DNA from: Oscillospiraceae bacterium
GTDB taxonomy: Bacteria > Bacillota > Clostridia > Oscillospirales > Ruminococcaceae
DNA: 64,000 bases
Direction: 5' to 3'
NCBI GenBank assembly: GCA_021201135.1
Contig: JAJQGT010000015.1
Location: 1-64,000, forward strand
The position numbers and the translations under genes are program-made. Under the pieces are notes generated by a model. It was not told where the DNA came from and did not search any database. It saw only the letters and a program-made list of their open reading frames with translations. Positions 41,744 to 48,940 of the stretch are shown here, piece after piece. How positions within the stretch are numbered: the first letter of the stretch is position 1; every line of letters starts with the position of its first letter.

Positions 41744-41772
41744 TTGAAATTATGAGTGAAATGGAGTAATAT
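41744..41772 (+). promoter_or_regulatory. Promoter of the MATE gene
   Basis: TTGAAA (41744-41749), 17 bp, TAATAT (41767-41772). Confidence 0.55.
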
Positions 41773-41809
41773 TGTTAGTTGTTTGTAAAGTGATTAGGGG
41801 GAATATCTC

Positions 41810-43210
41810 TTGTTCAAGATAAAACGGGGCGAAAGCTCAAGAACCATGGACATGACGACGGGGTCGCTTCTTCCGAAGATTATTCGGTTCACGATTCCGC
41901 TCATGGCTATGGGCATGCTCCAGCTTTTGTATAACGCCGCTGATATCGTGGTGGTCGGTCACTGGGGAAGCGATAACTCTCTGGCGGCGGTCAGCTCGAC
42001 CTCGGCTCTCATAAACCTTATAGTAAACGTCTTCATGGGGCTTTCGGTCGGCACCTCGGTCGTCGTCTCCCAGCATTTCGGTGCGGGAGAAATGAAGGAC
42101 GTCAGCGAGACGGTGCACACTTCAATCGCAACGGCTCTTGTCTGCGGAGTTGCGGTCGGAATCTTCGGCTTCTTCGCCTCGAGGCAGATGCTCGTCTGGA
42201 TGGATTCGCCCGAAGAGGTTATCGACCTCTCGGCGCTCTATGTCAAGATTTACTTCATCGGCATGCCGGCAAACATGCTCTATAACTTTGGTGCGGCGGT
42301 GCTTCGTGCCGTCGGCGACACAAAGAGACCTCTTTATTACCTCACCGTTTCGGGAATCGTGAACGTAATCCTGAACCTCATTTTCGTAATCGGGCTGAAG
42401 ATGGACGTTGCGGGAGTTGCGCTTGCCACGATAATCTCTCAGCTCATTTCCGCAATACTCGTTACCGTCTGCCTTATGCGTTCGGACGGACCGATCAGGC
42501 TCTACTTAAAGAAGATTAAGATTTACCCGAAGAAGCTCGTCGAAATCATCCGAATCGGTCTTCCGGCGGGAATTCAGGGCTCGATATTCTCGATTTCGAA
42601 CGTCATCATCCAGTCGTCCATCAACGCCTTCGGCTCTGCCGCTATGGCGGGCAACGGCGCCGCTTCCAACATCGAAGGCTTCATCTACACGGCGATGAAC
42701 TCGGTTTATCAGGCGTCAATAACCTTCACCGGTCAGAACTACGGCGCGAAGCAGTACAAGCGCATCAAGACCATCGCCTTCGAGTGCATGGGCTTCGTCG
42801 TCCTCGTTGGCGTAGGCTTCGGGCTTCTTGCGAAAGCCTTCGACACCCAGCTCTTGGGAATATATACGGATAATTCCGAAGAAATCGCCTTCGGCGTCGT
42901 CCGAATGTCGGTCATCATGTTCACCTATTTCCTTGACGGCACGATGGATGTCCTTGTCGGACTCTTAAGAGGCGTCGGGCACTCGGTTCTGCCGACCGTC
43001 ACGACGATAATGTTCGTCTGCGGCTTCCGAATCCTATGGATAAGCACCTACTTTGCCCAGTTCAAAGCCGCCCACCCCGACGACCCCGCCGCCTGCCTTC
43101 GGGTTCTCTATATGTCCTATCCCATCTCGTGGACGATGGCGACGCTGTCGCATCTTGTGTGCTTCCTGGTGATTTATCGGGGGATACTGAAGAAAAACAA
43201 ATCGCAATAG
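41810..43210 (+). CDS. MATE family efflux transporter
   Basis: A 466-aa membrane protein with twelve predicted helices in two related halves. The N-terminal signature PLMAMGMLQLLYNAADIVVVG and GLSVGTSVVVSQHFGAGE mark the MATE fold; the second half repeats it (GIQGSIFSISNVIIQSSINAFG). MATE pumps export cationic drugs and metabolites using Na+ or H+. The TTG at 41810 is favoured because AGGGGG lies 9 bp upstream; an ATG at 41846 lacks a ribosome site. It ends at a strong terminator and is independent of the ser genes downstream. Confidence 0.92.
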   Translation: MFKIKRGESSRTMDMTTGSLLPKIIRFTIPLMAMGMLQLLYNAADIVVVGHWGSDNSLAAVSSTSALINLIVNVFMGLSVGTSVVVSQHFGAGEMKDVSETVHTSIATALVCGVAVGIFGFFASRQMLVWMDSPEEVIDLSALYVKIYFIGMPANMLYNFGAAVLRAVGDTKRPLYYLTVSGIVNVILNLIFVIGLKMDVAGVALATIISQLISAILVTVCLMRSDGPIRLYLKKIKIYPKKLVEIIRIGLPAGIQGSIFSISNVIIQSSINAFGSAAMAGNGAASNIEGFIYTAMNSVYQASITFTGQNYGAKQYKRIKTIAFECMGFVVLVGVGFGLLAKAFDTQLLGIYTDNSEEIAFGVVRMSVIMFTYFLDGTMDVLVGLLRGVGHSVLPTVTTIMFVCGFRILWISTYFAQFKAAHPDDPAACLRVLYMSYPISWTMATLSHLVCFLVIYRGILKKNKSQ

Positions 43211-43226
43211 AATCTGTTTCGGCTCT

Positions 43227-43276
43227 AAATGGCTCCATAGGGAACTTGTAGTTCCCAATCGGAGCCATTTATTTTC
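43227..43276 (+). terminator. Terminator of the MATE gene
   Basis: Outer stem AAATGGCTCC/GGAGCCATTT with a nested GGGAACT/AGTTCCC hairpin, followed by ATTTTCG. Confidence 0.8.
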
Positions 43277-43332
43277 GTCAAAATGCCCACTTCTCCCTTT
43301 TAACGTGATAAAATTTCTTTGTGTTTCTACTG

Positions 43333-43361
43333 TTGACAGTTGTACTTGAGTGGAGTATAAT
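43333..43361 (+). promoter_or_regulatory. Promoter of serC-serA
   Basis: TTGACA (43333-43338), 17 bp, TATAAT (43356-43361): perfect consensus. The ~85-nt leader contains a short near-repeat and a hairpin (GTCGGCTCC/GGAGGCGAC, 43413-43438) just before the ribosome site. Confidence 0.85.
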
Positions 43362-43454
43362 GTATAGGATGGTATTTTGTAAGATGGCATTTTATAAGAT
43401 ACCGCATAATACGTCGGCTCCGGCAAGTTGGAGGCGACTTACGAGGTGTTTATA

Positions 43455-44534
43455 ATGAGAGTTTATAATTTCAGTGCGGGTCCCGCAATGCTCCCGGAGG
43501 AAGTTCTGAAGCGTGCGGCGGACGAAATGCTCGAGTATGGCGAGAGCGGACAGTCGGTTATGGAAATGTCCCACCGCTCAAAGGAGTACGGCGAGATTAT
43601 CGCAAGCGTCGAGGCTAAGCTCAGAGAGCTTATGGCTATCCCCGACAACTACAAGGTTCTGTTCCTTCAGGGCGGCGCATCAAGCCAGTTCGCAATGGTT
43701 CCGATGAACCTTATGAACAAGAACAACAAGGCTGATTTTGTCCTCAGCGGTCAGTGGTCCAACAAGGCTTATCAGGAGGCTTCACGCTATGGCAAGTGCA
43801 CCGTCGTCGCTTCCTCCAAGGATAAGGTTTATTCATACATCCCCGAGATTGACGAGTCGAAGCTCGACCCCGAGGCAGACTATTTCCACATCTGCTATAA
43901 TAACACCATCTACGGCACCAGATTCACAAGTCTGCCCGACACCAAGGGTGTTCCGATTGTTGCGGATATGTCCTCCTGCATTTTGTCTGAACCTGTTGAC
44001 GTTTCGCAGTTCGGACTTATCTATGCCGGTGCCCAGAAGAATATGGGTCCTGCGGGTCTGACGGTCGTCATCATCCGCGAAGACCTCATCGGCAACGCTA
44101 TGGACATCACCCCGACCATGTTCAACTATCAGATTCATGCGGACAACGGCTCGATGTATAACACTCCTCCGACCTACGGAATCTATATTCTCGGCTTGGT
44201 TCTTGACTGGGTCAAGGAAAAGGGCGGACTCGAGGCTATGAAGGAGATCAACGAGAAGAAGGCAAAGCTTCTCTATGATTGCCTCGACGAATCAAAGCTT
44301 TTCAAGGCTACCGTTTCCGGCAAGGACCGCTCCATCATGAACGTTCCCTTCGTAACCGGAAGCGACGAGCTTGACGCCAAGTTCGTCAAGGAAGCAAAGG
44401 CGGCAGGGCTCATCAACATCAAGGGTCACCGTTCCGTCGGCGGCATGAGAGCTTCCATCTACAACGCTATGCCTTACGAGGGCGTTGAGAAGCTCGTTGA
44501 ATTCATCAGAAAGTTTGAGGCTGAAAATGTATAA
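43455..44534 (+). CDS. serC: Phosphoserine aminotransferase
   Basis: A 359-aa PLP enzyme converting 3-phosphohydroxypyruvate and glutamate to phosphoserine, step two of serine synthesis. MRVYNFSAGPAMLPEEVL starts the family, FLQGGASSQFAMVPMNL binds cofactor phosphate, and YAGAQKNMGPAGLTVVI holds the Schiff-base Lys (about 198). The ATG at 43455 has GAGGTG 7 bp upstream. Its stop overlaps the serA start by 8 bp. A serB phosphatase is not seen nearby. Confidence 0.96.
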   Translation: MRVYNFSAGPAMLPEEVLKRAADEMLEYGESGQSVMEMSHRSKEYGEIIASVEAKLRELMAIPDNYKVLFLQGGASSQFAMVPMNLMNKNNKADFVLSGQWSNKAYQEASRYGKCTVVASSKDKVYSYIPEIDESKLDPEADYFHICYNNTIYGTRFTSLPDTKGVPIVADMSSCILSEPVDVSQFGLIYAGAQKNMGPAGLTVVIIREDLIGNAMDITPTMFNYQIHADNGSMYNTPPTYGIYILGLVLDWVKEKGGLEAMKEINEKKAKLLYDCLDESKLFKATVSGKDRSIMNVPFVTGSDELDAKFVKEAKAAGLINIKGHRSVGGMRASIYNAMPYEGVEKLVEFIRKFEAENV

Positions 44535-45687
44535 CGTACTCACTTTAAATAATATTTCCCCTTCGGGTCTCGACTGCTTCGACAAGGAGAAGTATGTCGT
44601 CGGCTCGGAGACCGCTAATCCCGACGCTATAATGGTTCGTTCCGCCGGAATGCTCGACTATGAGTTCGGCGACAAGCTCCTGGCGATTGCAAGAGCCGGT
44701 GCCGGCGTCAACAACATCCCGATTGACCGTTGCTCGGAAGCGGGAATCTGCGTATTTAACACTCCCGGTGCAAATGCAAACGCCGTTAAGGAGCTCGTTC
44801 TTGCCGGACTGATTCTCTCCTCCCGTCGCGTCCCCGCCGCTATCGACTGGGCAAAGACCTTGAAGGGTCAAGGCGACGCCGTTCCGAAGGCTGTTGAAAA
44901 GGGCAAGGCTCAGTTCGCAGGTCCCGAAATCTCCGGAAAGACCCTCGGTCTCGTAGGTCTCGGCGCAATCGGCGCTAAGGTTGCGAATGCGGCTTTGTCT
45001 CTTGGCATGAACGTCATCGGCTACGACCCGTTCCTCTCCGTAAATGCGGCTCTGGGACTCAAGCCGACCGTCAAGGTTGTCAAGACCCTGCAGGAAATCT
45101 ATGCCGAGGCGGACTATATCTCGCTCCACCTGCCTTACAACAGTGAGACCAAGGACACCGTCAACAAAGAATCCATCGGCAAGATGAAGAAGGGCGTCAG
45201 AATCCTGAACTTCGCCCGTGGCGAGCTTGTCAACACCGCTGACATCATCGAGGCTGTCGACAACGGCTCCGTCTCGACATATGTCACCGACTTCCCGAAC
45301 GACGAGCTTCTCTGCCACGACGGAATCGTCGCGATTCCGCACCTCGGAGCTTCGACCCCCGAGTCGGAGGACAACTGCGCTTATATGGCGGCTGTTCAGC
45401 TCATCGACTATGTCGAGAAGGGCACAATCCACAATTCCGTAAACCTCCCCGAGTGCGAGCTTGCGAAGACCGCCGACCACCTCGTCTGCGTCATCCACAA
45501 GAACGTCCCGGCAATCATCTCGCAGATCACCTCGTTCATCTCGGCTGACGGCTGCAACATCGAAAACATCGCCAGCAAGTCGAAGAAGGACTGGGCATAC
45601 ACCATGCTCGACATTACCGGCGACTCCGCCGCCGCTGTTAAGGATATCGCCAGCATCGAGGGCGTTACGAGAGTAAGAGTGCTGTGA
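44527..45687 (+). CDS. serA: D-3-phosphoglycerate dehydrogenase
   Basis: A 386-aa NAD-dependent dehydrogenase, step one of serine synthesis. NAD loop GLVGLGAIGAKVANA (about 139-153), catalytic Arg in NFARGELVNT, and His in IPHLGASTPESE. A C-terminal ACT domain (about 315-386) offers serine feedback. This is the short form without the intervening ASB domain. Its ATG at 44527 lies inside the serC end with GAGG 7 bp upstream, so the two are translationally coupled. Confidence 0.95.
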   Translation: MYNVLTLNNISPSGLDCFDKEKYVVGSETANPDAIMVRSAGMLDYEFGDKLLAIARAGAGVNNIPIDRCSEAGICVFNTPGANANAVKELVLAGLILSSRRVPAAIDWAKTLKGQGDAVPKAVEKGKAQFAGPEISGKTLGLVGLGAIGAKVANAALSLGMNVIGYDPFLSVNAALGLKPTVKVVKTLQEIYAEADYISLHLPYNSETKDTVNKESIGKMKKGVRILNFARGELVNTADIIEAVDNGSVSTYVTDFPNDELLCHDGIVAIPHLGASTPESEDNCAYMAAVQLIDYVEKGTIHNSVNLPECELAKTADHLVCVIHKNVPAIISQITSFISADGCNIENIASKSKKDWAYTMLDITGDSAAAVKDIASIEGVTRVRVL

Positions 45688-45708
45688 TAGCTTCAAATTG
45701 GCATAAAG

Positions 45709-45736
45709 AAAGCCGTCCGATTGGGCGGCTTTTTTA
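45709..45736 (+). terminator. Terminator of serC-serA
   Basis: AAGCCGTCC/GGGCGGCTT stem followed by TTTTT. Confidence 0.85.
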
Positions 45737-45824
45737 TTGACAAATAATGAAACGCGTGTTATAATACTTTCAGCAAGAGAGCGAAAAACGGCTTGACCTT
45801 TGATAAAACTAAGGAGGTGGCTGT

Positions 45825-45929
45825 ATGACGATTTTTGAGATAGTCTCTACGATTATTTCTGTTATAAATCTGATCGCGGACATTTTCTTCAGAATCCTCG
45901 GCTTAAAATCCGGGGATAAAAAGAAATAG
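45825..45929 (+). CDS. Type I toxin-like hydrophobic peptide, locus A, 34 aa
   Basis: A 34-aa peptide: MTIFEIVSTIISVINLIADI spans the membrane and the tail ends KSGDKKK, the pattern of Firmicutes holin-like/Fst-type toxins. AAGGAGGTGG lies 8 bp before the ATG. Promoter TTGACA (45737-45742), 17 bp, TATAAT (45760-45765). A terminator-like hairpin GATGT/ACATC plus seven T (46058-46081) would let the mRNA span the whole antisense gene. The mRNA 5' end carries AGCAAGAGAGCG (45772-45783), found inverted at 46026-46037. Identical peptide in locus B. Confidence 0.8.
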   Translation: MTIFEIVSTIISVINLIADIFFRILGLKSGDKKK

Positions 45930-46034
45930 CCGCGAACTAGACTAATAGGGACGGCTGATTTCCAAATTTGGTGCAGGCTCTGTATCTGCACATTTTAGAT
46001 CGAGCCTGAACTGTTGGAGCAGTTCCGCTCTCTT
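45912..46034 (-). ncRNA. Antisense RNA antitoxin, locus A
   Basis: Minus-strand promoter TTGACA (46064-46069), 17 bp, TATAAT (46041-46046). The transcript would run from about 46034 to a hairpin AGCCG/CGGCT followed by ATTTCTTTTTAT at about 45912-45950, overlapping the last codons of the toxin. Length about 120 nt. Confidence 0.75.
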
Positions 46035-46089
46035 GCTTATATTATACCCGATTTCAGATGTGATGTCAACATCTTTTTTTAATTTCACG

Positions 46090-46117
46090 AAAAAGCCGGC
46101 GTTTAGCCGGCTTTTTC
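46090..46117 (-). terminator. Terminator of tRNA-Pro
   Basis: AAAAAGCCGGC/GCCGGCTTTTT stem with T run on the minus strand, directly after the tRNA 3' end. Confidence 0.85.
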
Positions 46118-46119
46118 TA

Positions 46120-46196
<77 letters not shown>

Positions 46197-46260
46197 AAGA
46201 CCGTCAATTATTATAGCACATAACGCCCCCTATGTCAAGGATAAAATTCGCCGAAACGCA

Positions 46261-46296
46261 AAAAACTCCCCACCTGTCTGCATCAGGTGGGGAGAA
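46261..46296 (-). terminator. Terminator of the NPTTG surface protein gene
   Basis: Stem CTCCCCACCTG/CAGGTGGGGAG with TTTTTT following on the minus strand. Confidence 0.85.
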
Positions 46297-46329
46297 TCGA
46301 TTTTAATTATCCTTCGTTACAGGAGGAAA

Positions 46330-47721
46330 TTATCTTCTCTTAGAAGCTACAGCAGCAGCAGCGGCAACAGCCATAGGAACGAGTGCCAAAACGATACCGG
46401 TGGTAGGGTTGGTCTCGGGCTCAGTGGTGGTGTCGTCAGTGTCGTCTACAGTAAGCTCGTCGTCCTCAGTCTCGGAGTTGGTATCCTCAACAGGGTCGTC
46501 GTTGTCAACAACTTCGTCTTCGTCAACAGGATAGTAGATGGTAAGAACTACAGAAGTTGCACGGAGTCTAACACCATTTGTACCATCGGTGTTATAGGTG
46601 TAGGTGGTGCCATAGTTGTAACCAGCATAATCATTCATAACAACGCTCTCAGTAACGGTGAGGTAAGAAGCGAATACGCTATAGTCATTGTTGTAAAGAG
46701 CAGACATCGGGATGTCGGTGAATACGAGGGTGTCAGTAGAACCGTTCAAAACATAGGTGCTGACAGAATTCTGAACAGTAGCAAGGCTGAGGAAGTATGC
46801 GAGAGATGAATAGCTATCAACACTATCAGAAGTCATAATAGTATTCAAGTTGTATACGCCAAAGCCGGTGATGGTATTTTCGAGGGTTACAGTAACCTCA
46901 GCATAAGCCTCGCCGGAGTTGTAAGCGGACAAAACCATAGCTCTTGCAGCAAGGGTCTGGTCCCAAGTGAGGAGATCAGCAACAGTGATATCATCAGAAG
47001 AATTCTGAGCGGTAACATCAGAAACGATGGTTACATAGCTTGTAGAGCTAGAAGAAGGAGTTCCCTTAGCAGTGGTCATAGCAGAACCGGGGATAGTGTC
47101 GCTGGAAGTACCATCAGAATAGTTGTAGGTGAAGGTAGTTGCAACGCCGGAAGCGGTTGCATCGCTAGCATACCACCAGTCGGAGGTAAGATAGTTAGCC
47201 CAGATGGTAGGATCATAAGAAGTAGCGTAGGATACAACAGCAGTAACAGTGAAGGTGTTGCCGGAAGTGGAAACGATACCACTGTTAGGAAGCATTGCAT
47301 TTACAGCATTGCCGCTAGCATCGGTGTAAGCACTATATGCCCAGTAGCCGATATCGATAGTGTAATCTACATATGTGCCAACAGTAGAGGAATCAGCAGA
47401 TACAGTACCAAGCGTAACCTCTGCACCGTTCAAAGATGCCTTGTAAGTGATGGTATGCGGAACAGAAGTGTAGCTCCAGTCAGCATAGTTAGCGGGAACA
47501 GTGATATCGATACTCTCGATACCAGTTGCTCCAGCATAACCGGTTATAGCATATACAGGAGCAGACATTGTGAACTCAGCGGAACCAGTATAAGTGGTGT
47601 CCATAGTGTTGCTAAGAACGATGTCATAAGACTCGTAATCAGTAGCGAACGCAGAGATAGCCATTGCAGAGATGGCAACTACGACTGCCAGAAGGACAGC
47701 CATGAGCTTTCTCATTTTCAT
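46330..47721 (-). CDS. Cell-surface protein with NPTTG sorting-type C-terminus
   Basis: A 463-aa exported protein. Signal peptide KLMAVLLAVVVAISAMAISAFA; body rich in Thr, Ser, Tyr and Val with strand-like alternation; an acidic Glu/Asp/Thr linker; then NPTTG, a hydrophobic stretch (IVLALVPMAVAAAAAVA) and SKRR. The end matches a sortase-type sorting signal in which LPxTG is replaced by NPTTG. The ATG at 47721 follows GGAGGAAATTTATC. Promoter 47834-47862. No catalytic domain was recognised; probably an adhesive or envelope-lining protein. Confidence 0.78.
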   Translation of the reverse strand: MKMRKLMAVLLAVVVAISAMAISAFATDYESYDIVLSNTMDTTYTGSAEFTMSAPVYAITGYAGATGIESIDITVPANYADWSYTSVPHTITYKASLNGAEVTLGTVSADSSTVGTYVDYTIDIGYWAYSAYTDASGNAVNAMLPNSGIVSTSGNTFTVTAVVSYATSYDPTIWANYLTSDWWYASDATASGVATTFTYNYSDGTSSDTIPGSAMTTAKGTPSSSSTSYVTIVSDVTAQNSSDDITVADLLTWDQTLAARAMVLSAYNSGEAYAEVTVTLENTITGFGVYNLNTIMTSDSVDSYSSLAYFLSLATVQNSVSTYVLNGSTDTLVFTDIPMSALYNNDYSVFASYLTVTESVVMNDYAGYNYGTTYTYNTDGTNGVRLRATSVVLTIYYPVDEDEVVDNDDPVEDTNSETEDDELTVDDTDDTTTEPETNPTTGIVLALVPMAVAAAAAVASKRR

Positions 47722-47833
47722 GATAAATTTCCTCCTTAAAGAAATTATTTTTATCCCTATAAACGGGTATAGAGATTCTTGTCTTGGGCATAATATTTGC
47801 CCGATTTGTTTCGGAATAACCCGACACACCGAC

Positions 47834-47862
47834 ATTATAGCACCGAGGAGAAGTCTTGTCAA
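47834..47862 (-). promoter_or_regulatory. Promoter of the surface protein gene
   Basis: Perfect TTGACA (47857-47862), 17 bp, TATAAT (47834-47839) on the minus strand, giving a ~105-nt leader. Confidence 0.85.
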
Positions 47863-47881
47863 GTATTTTTTAAAATATTTG

Positions 47882-48006
47882 ATGACCACTCCACCACCGC
47901 CTTTGGCGGCGGTCCCCCTCTCCTAAGCTTAGGAGAGGCAGTTAGGTGTATTCTCGGCTCCCCTACGCTTAGGGGAGCTGTCAGCGAAGCTGACTGAGGG
48001 GTTCGG
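47882..48006. repeat. Interspersed MITE-like repeat, copy 4
   Basis: CCACTCCACCACC with a CCGCCTTTGGCGG stem, CCCCCTCTCCTAAGCTTAGGAGAGG, a short spacer, GGCTCCCCTACGCTTAGGGGAGC, a CAGCGAAGCTG stem and GACTGAGGGGTT. Same plan as the other copies but with a different core hairpin loop (CTAAGCTTAG). Confidence 0.8.
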
Positions 48007-48189
48007 ATTTTGCCTTCCGCTGTTTAAGTAGTGTCAAAAACGCCGCAAAAAGTTGCAAAAAGTTTTGAAAAAAATTTTTTTGGATGTTTTGAACAATCAG
48101 ATAGCTGAATTCAGGGCACCCGATTGGCAATTTTGAATAAAATAAAAGGGGCTATTGACAAAATAGCCTTTTGGGGGTATAATAAATAG

Positions 48190-48312
48190 CAAGAGAGCGG
48201 AACTGCGCCAACAGTTCAGGCTCGATCTAAAATGTGCAGATACAGAGCCTGCACCAAATTTGGAAATCAGCCGTCCCTATTAGTCTAGTTCGCGGCTATT
48301 TCTTTTTATCCC
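48190..48312 (+). ncRNA. Antisense RNA antitoxin, locus B
   Basis: Promoter TTGACA (48155-48160), 17 bp, TATAAT (48178-48183). The RNA overlaps the 3' end of the toxin B gene and ends at AGCCG/CGGCT plus TTTCTTTTTAT. Near-identical to locus A antitoxin. Confidence 0.75.
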
Positions 48313-48400
48313 CGGATTTTAAGCCGAGGATTCTGAAGAAAATGTCCGCGATCAGATTTATAACAGAAATAATCGTAGAGACTATCTCAAAAATCGTCAT
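48296..48400 (-). CDS. Type I toxin-like hydrophobic peptide, locus B, 34 aa
   Basis: Encodes the same 34-aa peptide as locus A on the opposite strand. AAGGAGGTGG precedes the ATG at 48400. The promoter differs from that of locus A: TTGACA (48482-48487), 17 bp, TATAAT (48459-48464). Its mRNA 5' end has AGCAAGAGAGTG (inverted at 48441-48452), one base different from the antisense RNA 5' end (48188-48199). Confidence 0.8.
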   Translation of the reverse strand: MTIFEIVSTIISVINLIADIFFRILGLKSGDKKK

Positions 48401-48573
48401 ACAGCCACCTCCTTAGTTTTATCAAAGGTCAAGCCGTTTTCACTCTCTTGCTATCGACATTATAACATATAATTTAAATAGTGTCAACGAATTTCAAACA
48501 AAAGTTGCATGATAGCACGGATAAAAAGAAAAAAGCTATTGACAAAATAGCTCCAAGAGGGTATACTATTAGT

Positions 48574-48700
48574 AGAAGAGCGGGGCTGCTGTAACAGCCT
48601 CGACTCAACCAGAATATGCAACTGCAGGGTTGCACAAAAAGTGGAATTGGTCGGGGTCTTGTCAAGTCAGCTCTCGACTATTTCTTTTTATTCCCAGTCG
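48574..48700 (+). ncRNA. Antisense RNA antitoxin, locus C
   Basis: Promoter TTGACA (48539-48544), 17 bp, TATACT (48562-48567). The RNA starts near AGTAGAAGAGCG (48571-48582) and runs into the 3' end of toxin C, ending near the CTCTCGACTATTTCTTTTT segment. Confidence 0.7.
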
Positions 48701-48770
48701 TGAGACCAAGAGTTCCAAAGACAATAGACGTAATGAGGTCCAAAAGAAGCAAAACTTCAGTTAAAGTCAT
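48678..48770 (-). CDS. Type I toxin-like hydrophobic peptide, locus C, 30 aa
   Basis: A 30-aa peptide: MTLTEVLLLLDLITSIVFG as membrane helix and tail TTGNKKK. It is diverged from A/B but keeps the Met-Thr start and the Lys tail. GAGGTGA lies before the ATG at 48770. Promoter TTGACA (48862-48867), 17 bp, TATAAT (48839-48844), whose -35 to -10 sequence is almost the same as toxin B's. The mRNA 5' end shares AGTAGAAGAGCG with the antisense RNA (inverted copy at 48821-48832). Confidence 0.75.
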   Translation of the reverse strand: MTLTEVLLLLDLITSIVFGTLGLTTGNKKK

Positions 48771-48893
48771 ACGAACTATCACCTCTTTCCCTTAGGTATA
48801 AAAGGATCAAGCCGTTTTTTCGCTCTTCTACTGTCGACATTATAACATATAATCTAAATAGTGTCAACACAGAAGTTCGATAATAAGCGAAGC

Positions 48894-48926
48894 GCAAAAC
48901 GCCGCCCAACAGGGCGGCGTTTTCAT
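48894..48926 (-). terminator. Terminator of the solute-binding protein gene
   Basis: AAAACGCCGCCC/GGGCGGCGTTTT stem, 12 bp arms, 15 bp after the stop. Confidence 0.85.
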
Positions 48927-48940
48927 ATCAACATTCGCAA

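Larger units (their letters stand above)
45772..46037. repeat. Inverted duplication arm 1 (type I TA locus A)
   Basis: This segment is repeated almost perfectly in inverted orientation at 48188-48452. The ~180 bp covering toxin codons and antisense RNA (45809-45991 versus 48234-48416) are identical as far as I can read. Confidence 0.9.
48188..48452. repeat. Inverted duplication arm 2 (type I TA locus B)
   Basis: Inverted near-identical copy of 45772-46037, with single-base differences such as CTGCGCC versus CTGCTCC in the antisense 5' region. Confidence 0.9.

Noticed and set aside
43276-43455. T-box or known serine-related riboswitch upstream of serC
   Set aside because: No T-box sequence or specifier-like stem, and the leader is only ~90 nt after the promoter.
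44545-45696. 383-aa open frame on the minus strand opposite serA
   Set aside because: Shadow of serA codon usage; no recognisable domain or ribosome site.
45809-45991. 60-aa frame on the minus strand (identical at 48234-48416 on plus)
   Set aside because: It is the complement of the toxin peptide and antisense RNA; duplication of the locus explains the identity, and it lacks a ribosome site.
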